From Pseudomonas typographi (GTDB lineage: Bacteria > Pseudomonadota > Gammaproteobacteria > Pseudomonadales > Pseudomonadaceae), in NCBI RefSeq assembly GCF_014694385.1, contig NZ_JAAOCA010000013.1, positions 1 to 64,000 of the forward strand: DNA of 64,000 bases, given 5' to 3'. This document shows positions 48,058-57,509 of the stretch, piece after piece (within the stretch, counting starts at the first letter, position 1; each line of letters begins with the position of its first letter). Below the pieces are notes generated by a model. The model saw only the letters and a list, made by a program, of their open reading frames with translations, had not been told where the DNA came from and did not search any database. Position numbers and translations under genes: made by a program.

Positions 48058-48223
48058 TGTAACGCACTCGTTACGCCTTGACTATTTATATCTTTCGCCA
48101 GCGGACCACCGCAACGAGCCCTCATGGGGGTTCTGCTGAAGGTATTGCCCATTGCAATGCCATTGCCGGCAGCCCTTGTATTGATATAGGCATGTTGCGC
48201 GTGCCTGCATAGGAGTATCTAGC

Positions 48224-49570
48224 ATGTACAAGAAGTCCCTGGCCTGGGTCATTGCCTTGGGCACGGCTGCGCCGCACGTGAGTGCCGCAGGTTTTATCGA
48301 GGACAGTAAGGCCTATTTAAGCCTTCGTAATAATTACTTCACCACGGATAATCGCGAAAGCCGCGGGAAAGTCGGCAATACGGCGTACAGCGGGCAAAAT
48401 AGAGAATGGGGGCAGGCCTTTCAAATCAATTATGTGTCTGGCTTTACCCAAGGCACGGTCGGCGTTGGTCTCGACGCGCTCGGTTCCTTGGGGGTGCGCC
48501 TCGATGGTGGCGGCCGCGCGGGTAAAACCGGGGTGACACGCACGCCTGGCCAACTGTTTCCGCTGGAATCCGACAACAGCGCGGTCGAGGATTACAGCCG
48601 CTTGGGCCTCACGGGCAAGTTGCGCTATGCCAAGAGCGAGTTGCGCGTCGGCACCCTGCAGACCAAGCTTCCCGTGCTGCTTTCCAATGACGGTCGGCTG
48701 CTGCCGCAAACCTACCAGGGTTACCAACTGACCTCCAAAGACATCGATAATCTCACGCTGGTCGGCGGCTTGATCGAGCACGCGGTCGGCCGCGCCTCCA
48801 CCAACGAAACCGGCTTGGCGGTGAACGGCGGTACTCGGCAGAGCAACAAGTTTACGTACGCGGGGGGCGATTGGGCGGTCAACAAGGGGCTTATGCTGCA
48901 GTATTACTACGGCAAGCTCGAAGACTATTACACCCAGCATTTCGTAGGCTTGACGCACACATTGCCGATCAGCGGCGAACAATCGCTGAAAACCGACCTG
49001 CGCTATTTCCGTACCGCCGCTGACGGTGCCAATGCCACGTCGTCGGGCCGGGAGGAGGGCTATACCAGTACCGGCTATGCCTCTACTACCGGCAAAATAG
49101 ACAACCGCGTGTGGAGCGCCGCGTTCACTTACAGCCTAGGCGCCCATTCGCTGATGTTGGGCCACCAGCGCCTGTCTGGCGGTAGTGGGTTCTTCCAAGT
49201 AGCCCAGAACTCCTTGCCGAACGAGGGCGCTGGCCCCGGTAGCTATTATTTGCTCACCGACCGGCAGATCAGCAGCTTCATCCGCGCCGACGAACACACT
49301 ACCTTCGGCCAATACACCTATGACTTCGCCGCCCTCGGCGCGCCAGGGTTGAAGGTTGGGATGATTTACCTTAAGGGTGATCACATCGCCACGGCCAGCG
49401 GCGGCGCGCAGAAAGAGTGGGAGCGCGATATTAGCCTGGACTACGTGATTCAGAGCGGCCCGTTGAAAAACCTCGGCTTCGCCATCCGCCACGGTTCACT
49501 GCGCAGCGAAGCCGCCAACGACCTCGATCAAACTCGGTTGATCATGAACTACAGCGTGGCATTGTTTTAA
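48224..49570 (+). CDS. OprD-family outer-membrane porin
   Basis: 448 residues. Sec signal peptide (MYKKSLAWVIALGTAAPHVSA), then AGFIEDSKAYLSLRNNYF, the standard OprD start. Alternating amphipathic beta strands follow, ending in MNYSVALF with a terminal Phe for BAM recognition. GGAG precedes ATG 48224. It follows the dehydrogenase by 166 bases on the same strand and likely lets the operon's substrate across the outer membrane. OprD porins favour carboxylate-bearing molecules. Confidence 0.92.
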   Translation: MYKKSLAWVIALGTAAPHVSAAGFIEDSKAYLSLRNNYFTTDNRESRGKVGNTAYSGQNREWGQAFQINYVSGFTQGTVGVGLDALGSLGVRLDGGGRAGKTGVTRTPGQLFPLESDNSAVEDYSRLGLTGKLRYAKSELRVGTLQTKLPVLLSNDGRLLPQTYQGYQLTSKDIDNLTLVGGLIEHAVGRASTNETGLAVNGGTRQSNKFTYAGGDWAVNKGLMLQYYYGKLEDYYTQHFVGLTHTLPISGEQSLKTDLRYFRTAADGANATSSGREEGYTSTGYASTTGKIDNRVWSAAFTYSLGAHSLMLGHQRLSGGSGFFQVAQNSLPNEGAGPGSYYLLTDRQISSFIRADEHTTFGQYTYDFAALGAPGLKVGMIYLKGDHIATASGGAQKEWERDISLDYVIQSGPLKNLGFAIRHGSLRSEAANDLDQTRLIMNYSVALF

Positions 49571-50703
49571 AGGGCGCCGCCTGGGCGTGCCGCTACCGTG
49601 GCCGTATGCAACTGCGCCGCGCCGATCTCGGCGATGTTGCATACGCCGGCATAGGCCATGCAGCGGTCAAGTTCCTGGCGCAGCAAGGCGAGGGCGCGCA
49701 ATGCACCGGCTTGGCCGCCTGCGCCCAGCCCATACAAAGGCGCCCGGCCAACCATGACCGCGCTGGCGCCCAATGCCAGCGCCTTGAAAACGTCGCTGCC
49801 GCGCATTACGCCGCTGTCCAGCAGGATCGGCAGGCGGCCCTCGACACTGGCCGCGACCGTTGCCAGTAGCTCCAGCGGTGACGCCGCGCTGTCCAGGTTC
49901 CGCCCGCCGTGGTTCGACAGCACCAGCCCGTCGATTCCGGCCTGCACCGCTAGTCGTGCATCCTCGGCACTGCCGATGCCCTTCACGATCAGCGGCCCGC
50001 GCCAGTATTCGCGGACCCGCTGAATGGCGCTCCAGTCAGCGCGCTCATCCCGTTGAATCGGTTCGAAACGCGGAAAGCCTTCGTGAAGTAGGTAACGGCC
50101 GAGTACACCCAGTAGCCAGCGTGGGTGCGTGGCCAGGTCGAATGCATTGCGACGGTTCAGCGTGACGGGCAGGTTGAAGCCGTTGTGCCAGTTGTATTCG
50201 CGATTGGGCGCCACGGGGGTGTCTACCGTTACGACCAGGCCATTATAGCCCAGTCGTTGGGCCCGTTCGATCAGCGCTCGATTGGCCAGCGGGTCGGGCG
50301 CCAGATACACCTGCAACCACAGCGTGCCGGTGGCTTCTTGGCGCACGATGCCCAGGTCGGTGTTGGACGCCATCGCCACCGTACAGGCGATGCCCGCGGC
50401 CGTCGCTGCCCGTGCCAACTGTGCCTCGCCGCGATAACGCAGCAGCCCGGCCGCACCGGTCGGGGCGATCACCAGCGGCATGGCCAGCCGCTGGCCAAAC
50501 AGTGCTGTTTCAGTGCTACGCGCGGAAACGTCGACCAACACTTGTTGTTTAATTTTCAGTGCATCGAGTACGTACCGATTATGCTGCAACGCAACTTCGT
50601 TTTCACTGCCACGGGCGATGAACTCATAGAGGCCTTTTGGCAAGTAACGTTTCGCCCGTTTTCTGAGGTCATTGATATTTTGCGCGGTGTCGACAGATTT
50701 CAT
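49567..50703 (-). CDS. FMN-dependent alpha-hydroxyacid oxidase/dehydrogenase (LldD/mandelate type)
   Basis: 378 residues from ATG 50703; the frame runs 24 codons further to 50775, but family members start near NINDLRKRAKRYLPKGLYEF. The barrel shows PLVIAPTGAAGLL, YNGLVVTVDTPV, the lysine in PLIVKGIGSAEDA, and the catalytic His and Arg in LSNHGGRNLD. It oxidises an L-2-hydroxyacid to the 2-oxoacid. Convergent with the porin gene, with stop codons overlapping. It may serve the same pathway as the D-2-hydroxyacid dehydrogenase but with opposite stereochemistry. Confidence 0.88.
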   Translation of the reverse strand: MKSVDTAQNINDLRKRAKRYLPKGLYEFIARGSENEVALQHNRYVLDALKIKQQVLVDVSARSTETALFGQRLAMPLVIAPTGAAGLLRYRGEAQLARAATAAGIACTVAMASNTDLGIVRQEATGTLWLQVYLAPDPLANRALIERAQRLGYNGLVVTVDTPVAPNREYNWHNGFNLPVTLNRRNAFDLATHPRWLLGVLGRYLLHEGFPRFEPIQRDERADWSAIQRVREYWRGPLIVKGIGSAEDARLAVQAGIDGLVLSNHGGRNLDSAASPLELLATVAASVEGRLPILLDSGVMRGSDVFKALALGASAVMVGRAPLYGLGAGGQAGALRALALLRQELDRCMAYAGVCNIAEIGAAQLHTATVAARPGGAL

Positions 50704-51002
50704 ATATATCGGTGTCCGGGTCAAGCCAGTACGGTGCGTCGGCGATATAAACGCCCCTTGCACGCAAACGATCATTTTATCGTATGGCGGGTAGCTGCTT
50801 GATCAAGTAGAAGGCCTTAGCGGAACAGGGCCAAGTGATAGTTGCTGTCCGGAGCCGCCCGTTATACGCCGGACCATGTTTCATTTACGCGAGCATTAGG
50901 TTCGACCGTGGCGGGCATGAATAACCCAGTGAACACCTGAAACTGCGCAGGCAGTACTCAACACGATGGGGCCGCCACACAGGTGACGGCCAGCCACTGC
51001 CT
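50704..51002. other. Intergenic region, nothing assigned
   Basis: About 300 bases between the hydroxyacid oxidase start and the rhodanese stop. It should hold the oxidase promoter. I see no strong hairpin, repeat or coding signal. Confidence 0.5.
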
Positions 51003-52664
51003 TCAGGTTTGCGCAGGGGGCGAGGGTGGCCGTACGCCGCGGATGAGTATGGCCTGGAGCGGGTCACGGGCCAGTTGCTCAAGCAGGCCGACTTCCCAGG
51101 TCAGGTAGGCCTTCACGGCACCGAGCAGGTCGCCAACGGTTTGCTGTGGGGGCGTCCACACGTCGATGAAGTGCGCCACGTCGGCAGGTGCCTGCGCCAC
51201 GCTGGCCACTAGCGGGAACCCGGCGGCGCGCCATGCTTGGTTACCTCCTGTGAGTACCTGCACACGGGACGCCAGCGCCGGTTGCTCAGCCACCAGGTAT
51301 TGCCCCGCGACATCGGCGAATTGGCCGCTTTCGCAGGTTAGAACGATGCGCCCCGGGCCCTGCGCCAACAGCTGTTGCAATTCACTGCGCAGCGCCCAGC
51401 GGCTATCGGCGATGTGACCTTGGCGGTACGCCGGGCTGAGCGCCAGGTCTACCACCTGGACCGGCGTGGAGGGGGCGTTGTGCTGCAGCGCCTCGGCCAG
51501 TTCGGCGGCACTGACGTGTTCGACCGTAGCGCGTTTGATCGGCCGCACAGGTACTTGCTGCGGGCCTTGCGCGGTCGCGTCGGGCACCTCGGGCTGGGCC
51601 ATCAGCGCCACCTCGAAGCTGCCCAGTTGTTCGAGCCAGTAGGCTGTTTGCCGGGCGCGCACCAAAGCGCCGTCGTCGATCAGCACGATGCGTGCATTCC
51701 ATACGGGCGCATGCACGTCGATGGCCTGCAGGAGCTGCCCGCCCGAGACGTGGCGCGCCAGCGGGTGGTGGCCGGCAGCATAGGCATCGGCTTCGCGCAA
51801 ATCGAACACATACAGGCTGCGCTGGCCATCGCCCAGCAGCGCACTGAACGCCGAAGTGGTCAAGGGCGGGCTATTGACCAGGTGTTCGGTGGCGCTTTGT
51901 GCCCAATCCAATGCTGCCTCGCTGGCAGGCGAGTGGGCGCGGTTGGCACCGTACTCCAGCTCGATGCCGTCCAGGCGTAGGCCGCCGGTGCCGTTGCGCA
52001 GCGTCAGCACCGGGTTGGGTACGCCGGCGCTGATCAACGATTGTGCGCCAATGATGCTGCGGGTGCGGCCGCCGCAACTGACCACCAGCGTGGTGGATGG
52101 GGCAGGGGCAATGTCGCGAACGCTGCGCACCAGTTCGGCACCGGGCACCGATAGGGCGCCCGGTACGGTGCTGTAGTGGTATTCGGCGAAGGGCCGGCTG
52201 TCCAGCACCAGGATGTCGTCGCCGCCCGCCTGGCGGGCGAATAACTCGGTGGCGGTAATCCCCGGGGTGGCGAACGCGTGTTCGACGTGTTCGGCAAAAG
52301 CCTTGCTGCGCACGTTGAAACCGCTATAAAGCGGCAAACCGTCGGCCTGCCAACGCTCGATGCCACCGTCGAGCACCGCGAGGTCTTGGTAGCCCAGCGC
52401 GTGCAGGCGCTCTACGGCCTGCGCGGCGAGCTCGCCATGCCGGTCGACGATCACGATGGGCGTGTGCAAGCGCGGCAGCGCCGTGGCCACGCTGAGCTCC
52501 AGGCGCTGCAGCGGCAGGTTGGTCGATAACAGAATCAGACCCTCGGCATAGGCTTTCTGTTCGCGCACATCGATCACAGCGATTTCGCCATCCCCCTTAC
52601 TGGCGGCGCGGACGTGTTCGACCAGGGTCGAGCTGTCGATTGATCTAAACAAAGATCCGTACAT
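51003..52664 (-). CDS. Four-domain rhodanese (sulfurtransferase) protein
   Basis: 553 residues with four tandem rhodanese modules: about 10-115, 132-235, 268-365 and 383-490. Only modules 2 and 4 keep the persulfide cysteine (Cys197 in SCGGRTRS, Cys444 in TCESGQFA). Modules 1 and 3 have Asp at that place (VDRHGE near 74, IDDGAL near 330). Each inactive module is followed by an active one, so the protein looks like two Cdc25/rhodanese pairs. It would transfer sulfane sulfur. Monocistronic; its proximity to TauD- and DszC-like genes hints at sulfur metabolism. Confidence 0.88.
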   Translation of the reverse strand: MYGSLFRSIDSSTLVEHVRAASKGDGEIAVIDVREQKAYAEGLILLSTNLPLQRLELSVATALPRLHTPIVIVDRHGELAAQAVERLHALGYQDLAVLDGGIERWQADGLPLYSGFNVRSKAFAEHVEHAFATPGITATELFARQAGGDDILVLDSRPFAEYHYSTVPGALSVPGAELVRSVRDIAPAPSTTLVVSCGGRTRSIIGAQSLISAGVPNPVLTLRNGTGGLRLDGIELEYGANRAHSPASEAALDWAQSATEHLVNSPPLTTSAFSALLGDGQRSLYVFDLREADAYAAGHHPLARHVSGGQLLQAIDVHAPVWNARIVLIDDGALVRARQTAYWLEQLGSFEVALMAQPEVPDATAQGPQQVPVRPIKRATVEHVSAAELAEALQHNAPSTPVQVVDLALSPAYRQGHIADSRWALRSELQQLLAQGPGRIVLTCESGQFADVAGQYLVAEQPALASRVQVLTGGNQAWRAAGFPLVASVAQAPADVAHFIDVWTPPQQTVGDLLGAVKAYLTWEVGLLEQLARDPLQAILIRGVRPPSPPAQT

Positions 52665-52872
52665 AAAACCTGCCTGACGCTTAATGAATGATCACCAACC
52701 CACTGAAAATAAACACCAAGTTGGCCTATTTCAGGCAAGAGTACGTTTGCTTTAACTGGTTTGTCCAAGGCCGAACAGGCATAAGAGACGACAAAAAAGT
52801 TTGTACTAAACAAATATTGAGCGAATGATCGCCTGGGCGGGATTGTTCATTACGGCCGCTGGCAACCCGCTT

Positions 52873-53541
52873 CTATGCCGGTAAGCCCACCCGCCAATCC
52901 AGCACCGCCCAGCCGGCCGCCTGCGCGTGCGCTAACAAGGCAGGGTCGGGGTTGACGGCGAACGGGCGGGCGACGCGCTCGAGCAGAGGCAGGTCATTGC
53001 GCGAATCGGAATAGAAACTGGCGCCGGCCAGGGTGTCGCCCTGCTGTTCGAGCCAATCGATCAGGCGAATGACCTTACCCTCCCGGTACGTGAGCACACC
53101 GGCGGTACGACCAGTGTAACGGCCGCCAATCACTTCCAGGTCGATGGCCAGCACGTCTTCGATGCCCAGGCGTGCGGCGATGGGTTTGACCAAGAATACC
53201 GCGGAAGCCGAAATCACCAGCAGGCGGTCGCCGGCCGCGCGGTGCGCATTCACGGTGTGGCGGGCGTCGGGGTAGACGCGCGGCGCTATGACCTCGTCGA
53301 GGTAGCATGCAACCTTCTGGGCGACGTCTGCTGGCGTGCGGCCCACCAACGGCTGGAGGCTGAAGGCCATATACGCTTCCATCGCCAGTTTTCCTTCGCT
53401 GTAAAGCGCCATAAGTTCCTGGTCACGGCGCAGGAAGGTATCGGCGTCGACCCAGCCAATGCGCGCCATGTAGGCGCTCCAAAGGCTGGCACAGTCGCCG
53501 TGGATAAGCGTTTCGTCAAGGTCGAACAGGGCCAGTGCCAT
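52873..53541 (-). CDS. HAD-IB family phosphatase (SerB-like)
   Basis: 222 residues from ATG 53541; a TTG four codons upstream is possible. Motif I FDLDETL (Asp7 nucleophile, Asp9), motif II VISASAVFLVKP, and motif III SDSRNDLPLLE are intact. The cap has the helical HAD-IB form shared with phosphoserine phosphatase and bacterial histidinol-phosphate or phosphoethanolamine phosphatases. A terminator separates it from the symporter operon, so it is its own unit. The substrate is unknown. Confidence 0.87.
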   Translation of the reverse strand: MALALFDLDETLIHGDCASLWSAYMARIGWVDADTFLRRDQELMALYSEGKLAMEAYMAFSLQPLVGRTPADVAQKVACYLDEVIAPRVYPDARHTVNAHRAAGDRLLVISASAVFLVKPIAARLGIEDVLAIDLEVIGGRYTGRTAGVLTYREGKVIRLIDWLEQQGDTLAGASFYSDSRNDLPLLERVARPFAVNPDPALLAHAQAAGWAVLDWRVGLPA

Positions 53542-53565
53542 AAGGGGTTCCAAGCCAAGGTAATG

Positions 53566-53599
53566 AACGAAAAAGGCCGCCCAGGCAGCGGCGGCCTTT
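53566..53599 (-). terminator. Rho-independent terminator after the symporter operon
   Basis: On the minus strand, a perfect 10-bp stem AAAGGCCGCC/GGCGGCCTTT (53599-53590 and 53581-53572) with an eight-base loop is followed by a T-run. It lies 10 bases after the symporter stop. Confidence 0.85.
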
Positions 53600-53609
53600 G
53601 AACGGTAGG

Positions 53610-55148
53610 TCAGCCCAACACAGGCGTAGTGCCACCCTTGGTGGTCAGGTGCTGTGGCGCGGCGCTGTCGAACAGCTCGGCGACGCGGCGGTTTTCCGCC
53701 TCGCTGGGCTTGAGCACCAATGCGCAGGCAACGAACACCAACGCGTTGACCGCCACCCCGACGATGCCGCTGGTCAGCGAGCCCAATGCAGGGATGTCGT
53801 CTGGGTAGAGGGTGGTGAGCACGATAGCGATCACGATGCCGGCGAGCATGCCGAGAATCGCCCCTTGTTTGTTACCCCAGCGGGTGAAGAGGCCGAAAAA
53901 CAGCGGCACGGCCAACTGGATGATGCCCTGGTAGGAAATCTGTGCCAGCAGTTGCAGGCGCGAGTAGTTGAAGGTGAGGTAAGCGACGATGGCGGCGGCG
54001 ACGATGAATACGATCATGCCGCCCTTGGCCAGGGCCGTGAGTTGGCGGTCGGTGCGCGGCTTGGTCCAAGTGGCCAGGTCGTTGGCGAACTGCACCCCGC
54101 ACACCTGTACACAACCGTCTACGTGGCCGATGCTCGCGGCCAGCACAATGGCGATGGCCACGGCCAACAGCCAGGGGCCGCCGATGTCGAACAGCGAGAG
54201 GAACCAGCCCTGTTGTGGGTGGGCCGCCACGTTCGGGTACTGGCTTATGGCGGCGGCGAATAGCATGAGGATGCCGTAGAAGCCGCCTACCAGCAGGATG
54301 GTATAGACCGTGCCCTTTTTCACCGAGCGCACGCCGCTGGCGGTGTAGATACGCTGGAAGCTCATCGGCCAGCACATAGAGCCGATGACCCCGGTGAAGA
54401 TCAGGCTGAACATGTACCAGGCGCCGTAGCCGGTGCCGGTGTCGCCGGGGATCAGCAACATCTTGGCCGGCAATGCCGCCAGGTGGGAGAATGACGCCCC
54501 TTCGCTGCCACCGAGCAAGAAAATACACAGCGCGGCGGCCAGCACGTACGCGATCAGGCCTTGGTACATGTCGGTCATGATCAACCCGCGCATGCCCATG
54601 CTCACCGTCCAGTATTGGCGGATAAGCACCACCAACACGCCGGCGCTCAAGCAGGCGGTCACGCCCCAACCTCCGTAGCTTGCGAACTGGAACAGCATCG
54701 CCAAGGCCTGGATGCCCATCACCACCCAGGGGAACACCGAGATGATGCCGATGATCGAGGCCAGGCGTTTCACCGCCGGGCTATTGAAGCGCATACCCAG
54801 CAGGTCGGGCTGGGTAGTGAGGTTGAAGCGCTTGCCCCAACTCCAGGCCCGGTTAGCCATCAGGTACATGGCGGTCACGCCGAGGGTGGAGTAAACCATC
54901 CCGTAGAAGCCCAGCGCGCCGCCCACCGAGAGCGAGAAGAATGCGGTGAACGTCGCCCCCGGCCACCAGGAGTTGGTGTAGCACATGGCGATGTACCAGG
55001 GCCCATAGGAGCGACCGCCGACGGCATAGTCGGCGAAATCGTGGCTTTGCTTGTTGGTGGTGTAGAGCACGGCGATCATCCCGGCCAGGAACAGGCCGAT
55101 CACGCCAAAACTGATGAGGGAGTCAAAGGTGCTGCCGGTCGGGATCAT
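53610..55148 (-). CDS. Sodium:solute symporter (SSS family)
   Basis: 512 residues, about 13 membrane segments. DFADYAVGGRSYGPWYIAM, NSWWPGATFTAFFS, then VLAASIGHVDGCVQVCGVQF are SSS marks. Its start overlaps the DUF3311 gene by four bases, a pairing seen in several bacteria where the small membrane protein accompanies a PanF-like symporter. Last gene of the DeoR-led operon. It should import the compound that the amidohydrolase and kinases process. Confidence 0.9.
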   Translation of the reverse strand: MIPTGSTFDSLISFGVIGLFLAGMIAVLYTTNKQSHDFADYAVGGRSYGPWYIAMCYTNSWWPGATFTAFFSLSVGGALGFYGMVYSTLGVTAMYLMANRAWSWGKRFNLTTQPDLLGMRFNSPAVKRLASIIGIISVFPWVVMGIQALAMLFQFASYGGWGVTACLSAGVLVVLIRQYWTVSMGMRGLIMTDMYQGLIAYVLAAALCIFLLGGSEGASFSHLAALPAKMLLIPGDTGTGYGAWYMFSLIFTGVIGSMCWPMSFQRIYTASGVRSVKKGTVYTILLVGGFYGILMLFAAAISQYPNVAAHPQQGWFLSLFDIGGPWLLAVAIAIVLAASIGHVDGCVQVCGVQFANDLATWTKPRTDRQLTALAKGGMIVFIVAAAIVAYLTFNYSRLQLLAQISYQGIIQLAVPLFFGLFTRWGNKQGAILGMLAGIVIAIVLTTLYPDDIPALGSLTSGIVGVAVNALVFVACALVLKPSEAENRRVAELFDSAAPQHLTTKGGTTPVLG

Positions 55149-55390
55149 GGTTGGGCCTGCTCGGGGATTTCCCCACGGGTGGATTCGACGAGGTACAGCG
55201 CCCAGACGCCGAGGCCGAGCAATACAGCAATGAGAATCCAGTAGAACATCGGCAGCGGAATGCCCAGTACCAGCGCGGTACTGCCGCTGACGCTGAGGTA
55301 GAACGGTGGGAAGATCGCCATCATCAGCAAGGCGAAGAAATACACGCCGAAAACGATGGTTTTGACCGGGGAGCGGCTGTGCGGGGTCAT
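55145..55390 (-). CDS. DUF3311 small membrane protein, symporter partner
   Basis: 81 residues with two membrane segments (about 10-30 and 45-67) and the family's FPPFYLSV, then PLPMFYWILIAVLL. It lies directly before the SSS symporter with ATGA overlap. Probably an accessory subunit, as YhdT is for PanF; function unproven. Confidence 0.85.
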   Translation of the reverse strand: MTPHSRSPVKTIVFGVYFFALLMMAIFPPFYLSVSGSTALVLGIPLPMFYWILIAVLLGLGVWALYLVESTRGEIPEQAQP

Positions 55391-55626
55391 AAGCTCACCT
55401 CCGCGACACGGCCGGGGCGCGGCGCTAGCGAGGTGTGGCTACGCAGGTAATAGGGACTTTTCACGAGCATGGGCTCCTGTGGCGTGCTGCCGGTTGATCC
55501 AAAGTGGTGTGAGTCGAGGCAGTCGTAAGGCGGCGCCCAGGCGCGTGGTGCTTTCGCGCCACCGCGTCGTTGCCGGCGTTTTTTGTCGTTGTAGAGCCAC
55601 CCTCTGCGGGGCGGCTTAAGGAACCA

Positions 55627-56571
55627 TCACAGGTGTTTCAGCCAAGCCTCCCAGCGTGGGTCGTGGATCACGCTACGGGCACGCATATGCTTGAGCGCGC
55701 CGTACTTGTAAAAGTCGAAATCGAGCTGCGACACTGCATGCTGAACCATCGCCCACGTCGACCATTTGAGGTCGGCCAGTGCCTTGTTCACGTACACCCG
55801 CGCTAGGGTCTGCGCGGTGACCGTGCCGAAGTAGTCCTCCAGCAAGGCCAGTTCCATGGCCGGGTCAAAGAACATCTCGCCGAACCACAACGCCAGCTCG
55901 TAGTGCCGGTCGTTGTTGGAGGCATACTCGAAGTCGACCAGGCGAATATCACCGCGGTCGTTGAGCATGAAGTTGCCGGCGAGGGTGTCGTTCATGCAGG
56001 GCGCCAAGTCGATGCCAGACGCCTCCAGGGCCTGCCGCGCACGGCGGTACTGGCGGTCGAGCCAGGCGTGGTCGTCTGGCCACAGGCCGCCCAGTTCGCG
56101 TACCTGCCGCTGGTGTTCTTCGATCATGTCAAAGGCGGTCTTGGTCTGGACCAACAGCGGTTGATCATTGAAGGCCTTCAGCCCGCGCAGCGCCCTGTGG
56201 CATAGGTCAGGGTCGAGGAAGTCGCGGTTCGACGACGGCCGCCAGCCTTCCATGAATTCGAACACCTCGACCCCATGCGCCTCCAGGAAGGCCACGACCG
56301 GGGCACCGTAGCCTGTGCTGGCCGCTTTCACACTGGCATCATGGGCGGTGTGCCGGTCGATGAACATGTCGGTACCCTGGCCCGGCACTTTCACAAAATA
56401 CGCGGTGGGGGCCCCTTCGACGCTCACCCGCCAGTTGCTGTTGGAAATCCCACCGCTCACCGGCGCATAACCCACCTCGCGGCCCGCCCAAGCGCTATAG
56501 CCCTGGATTGCCTGTTCCAGGTGGCGCTCGGCGGCCGTGCTCGCTTCGCCCAGTCGTTTCATGGCGCTCAT
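55627..56571 (-). CDS. Choline/ethanolamine-kinase-like phosphotransferase with altered HxD motif
   Basis: 314 residues, APH/choline-kinase fold. Glycine-rich loop SGGISNSNWRV (about 39-49), ATP lysine FVKVPG (Lys61), catalytic loop CMNDTLAGNFML (Asp195, Asn200), and metal Asp in RLVDFEYA (Asp213). The usual catalytic-loop His is Met193 here. ATGA overlap with the second kinase gene. An in-frame ATG at 56562 has a better-placed AAGAGG, so the true start may be three codons later. It would phosphorylate a small alcohol. Confidence 0.85.
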   Translation of the reverse strand: MSAMKRLGEASTAAERHLEQAIQGYSAWAGREVGYAPVSGGISNSNWRVSVEGAPTAYFVKVPGQGTDMFIDRHTAHDASVKAASTGYGAPVVAFLEAHGVEVFEFMEGWRPSSNRDFLDPDLCHRALRGLKAFNDQPLLVQTKTAFDMIEEHQRQVRELGGLWPDDHAWLDRQYRRARQALEASGIDLAPCMNDTLAGNFMLNDRGDIRLVDFEYASNNDRHYELALWFGEMFFDPAMELALLEDYFGTVTAQTLARVYVNKALADLKWSTWAMVQHAVSQLDFDFYKYGALKHMRARSVIHDPRWEAWLKHL

Positions 56572-57509
56572 CCTCTTACCTGGCGCAGCCAGCTTTCAAA
56601 ACGGGGTTCCTGCACCGTCATCCGGCAGCGCAGCAGGGTCCACTGGCCCACTTTGGAAAATTCCAATGGCCGCGTCGAAGTTTCCCCGGCCCATAGGCCC
56701 CAGAGCGTCCAATACCAATCGTCGAGCAACGCGTAGAGGCGGCAGCGGGCGTATTCGGCATCTCCCGCGCTGGCGTTCCAGCGCGCAATACCCGCTCGCC
56801 ATTGCGGCTCGAAGGGGTACAACTCGTTGAGCACGGTGGCGACGTCGTACCAGGGATCAAAGCAGCCGCCGCGGTCGAAATCCAACAAGCGCAACTCGCC
56901 GTCCGCGTTGACCATGACGTTGCTCGCCAAGCCATCGCCGTGCAGCGGGCGCGGCTCGGCAGGTGTGCATTGCAAGGCTGCCCAGGCCAGGTCGGCGCAT
57001 TCGTCGAGCCACTCATGGTCGCCCGGCAATGCCACCGCCGCGCCTCGGCACAGGGCGCGCAACGTGTCGAGGTCGGCCATCGGCGAGCGCGCGAAAGCCG
57101 GCGCGGGGCCGGCATGCACGGCGCGCTTGAGTTGCCACAACCCCGCCAACCGGGCATCGGCTTGCAGCGTATCCAGCCGCGCCCAGTGCCATTGCGTCGC
57201 CGGCAGTGCTTCGAGCAAGAGCACGCCATGGGTGGCGTCGGCCAGCGCGACCGCCGGTGTAACCCCCGCCTCGGCGGCGCAGCGTGTGGCCTCTACGCTG
57301 TGCGCGAAGTCGATCAGTGGGCGCATGTCATCGTGCAGCACCTTGGCGTAGAAGTGCCCGTCGGCGCTTTCCACGTGGAAGCCCGCCCACTCGCAGGCTA
57401 GCCGCAGCGGCGAGGCCACCGCAGGCGTGGCCGGGGAAACGCTCAGCGCATGCAAACCGGCGGCGGCGAGCGCGGTGTGCAGGCGATCGGATTCGGTCGT
57501 CAGCGTCAT
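56568..57509 (-). CDS. Aminoglycoside-phosphotransferase/choline-kinase-like kinase
   Basis: 313 residues. ATG 57509 overlaps the M20 gene stop by four bases; the upstream 79 in-frame codons are inside that gene. ATP lysine FYAKVLHD, catalytic loop PLHGDGLASNVMV (His190, Asp192, Asn197) and metal Asp in LRLLDFDRGG (Asp210) are intact. Paired with a second kinase, it may form a heterodimer or act on a successive metabolite. It is only distantly similar to its neighbour. Confidence 0.84.
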   Translation of the reverse strand: MTLTTESDRLHTALAAAGLHALSVSPATPAVASPLRLACEWAGFHVESADGHFYAKVLHDDMRPLIDFAHSVEATRCAAEAGVTPAVALADATHGVLLLEALPATQWHWARLDTLQADARLAGLWQLKRAVHAGPAPAFARSPMADLDTLRALCRGAAVALPGDHEWLDECADLAWAALQCTPAEPRPLHGDGLASNVMVNADGELRLLDFDRGGCFDPWYDVATVLNELYPFEPQWRAGIARWNASAGDAEYARCRLYALLDDWYWTLWGLWAGETSTRPLEFSKVGQWTLLRCRMTVQEPRFESWLRQVRG

